A stretch of 15,585 bases of DNA from an uncultured Methylophaga sp. (GTDB lineage Bacteria; Pseudomonadota; Gammaproteobacteria; Nitrosococcales; Methylophagaceae): NCBI GenBank assembly GCA_947631375.1, contig CANRLD010000016.1:1-15585 (forward strand), read 5' to 3'. Both the position numbers and the translations under genes were made by a program. The notes beneath the pieces are model-generated. The model made no database searches and was not told the DNA's origin. It saw only the letters and a list, made by a program, of their open reading frames with translations. Shown here one piece after another: positions 13,573 through 15,585 of this stretch (position 1 is the stretch's first letter; the number at the start of each line of letters is the position of its first letter).

Positions 13573-13674
13573 TTACCTCATCCTGCCCTAATAGCCGTAA
13601 CCCTGTAATTTTGCCATAATCGCTGTGATAAGGCAGGTTTGTTCATTATAAAAAAAGAGCTGATTGTTTAAGAC
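13573..13674. promoter_or_regulatory. Divergent promoter region between the OsmC and CRP genes
   Basis: On the minus strand a perfect TATAAT (13650-13645) could serve the OsmC-VOC-ycgL unit, with a weak -35 (TCTTAA, 17 bp away). On the plus strand TATAAA (13648-13653) lies 17 bp after TGTGAT (13624-13629), so the two -10 boxes overlap and the promoters would exclude each other. TGTGA at 13624-13628 is also a CRP half-site, but the expected TCACA partner is absent. All of this is inferred from short motifs. Confidence 0.35.
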
Positions 13675-14361
13675 ATGGAATATCACAAATACAAAGAGAG
13701 AGAAGAGCGTCTGGCAGATTTTTTCAGACATTGCCACAGCAAAATTTATCCGGCGAAAACCATGCTGACCCGACCTGGCGACATTCCTGACAAGCTATAT
13801 TACATCCGCGAAGGTTCGGTCAGTGTCTGTGTCGAAAATGAAAACGGTGAAGAATTGATCGTCGCTTATCTCAATCAAGGCGACTTTATTGGTGAAGTTG
13901 GCTATTTCCATGGTATCAGTGACCGCATGTCGATAGTAAAAGCCAAAACGGATTGCCGTACGGAAGAAATCAGTTACCAAAACTTGAAGGCCTTATCTAC
14001 CAGCGAACTGAAAGATTGTTATGCGTATTTGATGGAAACCTTGGGTGAGCAACTGGCAAAACGGTTGCTTACTACAACCCGTAAAGCCAGCAATATGGCG
14101 TTTATGGACGTCGCTGGCCGAGTGGAGGAGGCGTTACATGAATTGGCTGCTCAGCCTAGCGCGATGCGGCATGAACATGGACGGCAAATCAAGATAACTC
14201 GGCAGGAAATCAGCCGAATTGTCGGTTGTTCGCGAGAAATGGTTGGTCGGGTATTAAAAGAATTGCAGAGCCAAGGGGTGCTATGGGCGCATGGGAAAAC
14301 CATGGTGCTCTTCAATGAAGAACACCGTGGCGTGAATAATCTAATTAAAAAGGTTGGTTAA
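13675..14361 (+). CDS. crp: CRP/Vfr-family cyclic-nucleotide-responsive transcription regulator
   Basis: Global regulator with an N-terminal cyclic nucleotide-binding beta-roll (about 25-115), a dimerisation helix (about 115-145) and a winged helix-turn-helix. LNQGDFIGEVGYF carries Glu74 (E. coli Glu72), Arg84 matches Arg82, but Met85 replaces Ser83, and TTTRK gives Thr134 (Thr127) and Thr135 in place of Ser128. The recognition helix GCSREMVGRVLKEL keeps the Arg, Glu and Arg that read TGTGA. The 228 residues include about 15 extra C-terminal residues after HGKTMVLF. Its 3' end overlaps trpC by 21 nt tail to tail. DNA specificity is likely CRP-like; the ligand is less certain. vfr or clp would be equally valid names. 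Confidence 0.93.
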   Translation: MEYHKYKEREERLADFFRHCHSKIYPAKTMLTRPGDIPDKLYYIREGSVSVCVENENGEELIVAYLNQGDFIGEVGYFHGISDRMSIVKAKTDCRTEEISYQNLKALSTSELKDCYAYLMETLGEQLAKRLLTTTRKASNMAFMDVAGRVEEALHELAAQPSAMRHEHGRQIKITRQEISRIVGCSREMVGRVLKELQSQGVLWAHGKTMVLFNEEHRGVNNLIKKVG

Positions 14362-15138
14362 GGCTTCACCGGGATCGGCTGCCCGCATAAAGGTTTCACC
14401 AATCAGAAAGCCATTGACGCCATGTTGACGCATCAGCGCAACATCGTCTTTGCTGAGAATACCGCTTTCGGTAATGACGATGGCGTCATCGGGGATAAAG
14501 TGCAGTAGCTTGATCGTGTTATCAAGAGAGGTTTCAAAGCTGTGCAGGTCCCGGTTGTTGATGCCAATCAGCGGCAGATTCAATACGTTCGCCCGATGTA
14601 ACTCTTCTTCACTGTGTACTTCAACCAGCACGTCCATATCCAGTTGAATGGCCAGTTGACTCAGTTGTTCCAGTTGGCCGTCATCCAGCGCTGCGACAAT
14701 TAATAAAATACAATCGGCACCAATCGCCCGGGCCTCGAACACCTGATAAGGATCAATAATAAAGTCTTTGCGAATGACAGGTAACTGGCAGGCTGTTCTC
14801 GCTTGTTTCAAATAATCTTCGTGACCCTGGAAAAAATCCTGATCGGTCAGAACAGACAAGCAGGCCGCGCCAGCACGCTCATATGATTGGGCGATTTCTG
14901 CCGGCTTAAAATCAGCTCGTAAAACACCTTTGCTGGGCGAGGCTTTTTTTATTTCAGCAATGACAGCGCTTTGACCGGCGGCCAGTTTGCGCTCGATAGC
15001 GTTAACAAAGCCACGTACAGGATCAGCAGACTCGGCCAGTTGCTGTAACAGCGGCAGTGGCAAACGTTTACTACGTTCGGCAATTTCCTGCTGTTTACGT
15101 AGCAGGATTTTTTTCAGAATGGTCGGTGTGTCAGTCAT
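14341..15138 (-). CDS. trpC: Indole-3-glycerol phosphate synthase
   Basis: It closes the ring of CdRP to indole-3-glycerol phosphate with loss of CO2 and water, the fourth step of tryptophan synthesis. The 265 residues form one TIM barrel, not fused to TrpF. Conserved segments are VIAEIKKASPSKG (59-71, catalytic Glu62/Lys64), VIRKDFIIDPYQV (121-133, Lys124), DVLVEVHSEEEL (Glu173), IGINNRDL (191-198), VITESGI, and GFLIGETFM phosphate-binding loop. ATG at 15138 lies 3 nt after the trpD stop, so the two are translated from one message. Its last seven codons overlap the tail of the convergent CRP gene. No terminator is seen. Confidence 0.97.
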   Translation of the reverse strand: MTDTPTILKKILLRKQQEIAERSKRLPLPLLQQLAESADPVRGFVNAIERKLAAGQSAVIAEIKKASPSKGVLRADFKPAEIAQSYERAGAACLSVLTDQDFFQGHEDYLKQARTACQLPVIRKDFIIDPYQVFEARAIGADCILLIVAALDDGQLEQLSQLAIQLDMDVLVEVHSEEELHRANVLNLPLIGINNRDLHSFETSLDNTIKLLHFIPDDAIVITESGILSKDDVALMRQHGVNGFLIGETFMRAADPGEALTNLFN

Positions 15139-15141
15139 AAA

Positions 15142-15585
15142 TTATTCTTTTTTCAAATTGCTACATTCGATCAGGGCGTTCAGTTTTTGTTGCGCTGTAC
15201 CATCATCGATATGCTGTTGTGCTTTATGTATACCTTCAGCGAGGCTGTCAGCCAGATCAGCGGTATAAATTGCGGCACCGGCGTTCAGCACCACAATATC
15301 GCGGGCAGGGCCCGGTTCACCGGCAAAGATACGCTGGATAATCGCCAGACTCTCTTGTGCATTGCTGACGGTTAACTTGCTGATATCGCTGCGGGGAATC
15401 GCATGGTCTTCTGGTTTGATGGTATAGGTAAATACGTTGTCATTTTTCAGTTCGGCAACAAAGGTATCGGCGCCAATGCTGATTTCATCCATACCATCCT
15501 CTGCATGCACGACCATAACATGTTTGCAGCCAAGTTTTTGTAATACTAGGGCGATTGGTTCAACCCACTTCTTGTCAAATACCCC
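15142..15585 (-). CDS. trpD: Anthranilate phosphoribosyltransferase, C-terminal part (5' end outside window)
   Basis: It joins anthranilate to PRPP to give phosphoribosylanthranilate, the step before the TrpF isomerase. About 147 C-terminal residues are visible. The frame is open from 15585 (GVFDKKWVEPIALVLQKLG) through VVHAEDGMDEISIGADTFV, IPRSDISKL, and DIVVLNAGAAIYTADLADSL, all typical of the nucleoside-phosphorylase-like C-terminal domain. An internal ATG at 15516 is not the real start, because family homology continues 5' to the edge. trpC follows after 3 nt. A trpGDC cluster next to crp/vfr is known in Pseudomonas, so trpG may lie just beyond the window. Confidence 0.95.
   Translation of the reverse strand, partial: GVFDKKWVEPIALVLQKLGCKHVMVVHAEDGMDEISIGADTFVAELKNDNVFTYTIKPEDHAIPRSDISKLTVSNAQESLAIIQRIFAGEPGPARDIVVLNAGAAIYTADLADSLAEGIHKAQQHIDDGTAQQKLNALIECSNLKKE

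Noticed and set aside
13624..13639. A full CRP operator before the CRP gene
   Set aside because: The left half TGTGA is present, but the TCACA half at the required 6-bp spacing is missing.
1..15585. CRISPR array, insertion sequence or toxin-antitoxin pair
   Set aside because: No regularly spaced repeats with unique spacers, no transposase and no small paired genes of known toxin families were seen.

Overview
The window looks like the chromosome of a gammaproteobacterium with moderate GC content. The evidence is the conserved block pncC / recA-recX-alaS-lysC-csrA-tRNA-Ser-tRNA-Arg, mutS divergent from pncC, and trpD-trpC next to a Crp/Vfr-type regulator with a divergent yhfA-type OsmC gene (an arrangement also known around vfr in Pseudomonas). 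The protein sequences would suit a marine or methylotrophic lineage such as Methylophaga, but that is only a guess.

Layout. (1) 1-2108, minus: a methyl-accepting chemotaxis transducer cut by the left edge. (2) 2109-3221: about 1.1 kb of low-coding, decayed accessory DNA with in-phase 11-bp repeats, a possible dispersed palindromic repeat, the N-terminal stub of a WYL-type regulator and the C-terminal catalytic half of a tyrosine recombinase that ends against the 3' end of a tRNA-Arg gene. This looks like the scar of a tRNA-integrated element. (3) 3222-9226, minus: tRNA-Arg(ACG), tRNA-Ser(GCT), csrA, lysC, alaS, recX and recA. The last four are tightly packed (4-nt overlap, 1-nt overlap, 3-nt gap) and are probably one operon read from a promoter before recA. 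(4) 9374-12440: pncC (minus) and mutS (plus), divergent with 16 nt between the preferred starts. (5) 12442-13572, minus: a three-gene unit of yhfA-like OsmC, a VOC/glyoxalase-fold protein and ycgL, converging on mutS. (6) 13675-14361, plus: a CRP-family regulator. (7) 14341-15585, minus: trpC and the 3' part of trpD (cut by the right edge). trpC and the CRP gene overlap tail to tail by 21 nt.

Most genes are core housekeeping: recombination and mismatch repair (recA, recX, mutS), translation (alaS, two tRNAs), aspartate-family and tryptophan biosynthesis (lysC, trpD, trpC) and global regulation (csrA, CRP). I found no convincing undescribed multi-gene system. The most interesting signals are regulatory or evolutionary: the tRNA-Arg integration scar, an internal ribosome site in lysC that would make a separate regulatory subunit, a GGA-rich csrA leader, a CRP homologue with an altered cAMP pocket, a recA gene with no E. 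coli-type LexA box, and an in-phase repeat array upstream of the chemoreceptor.
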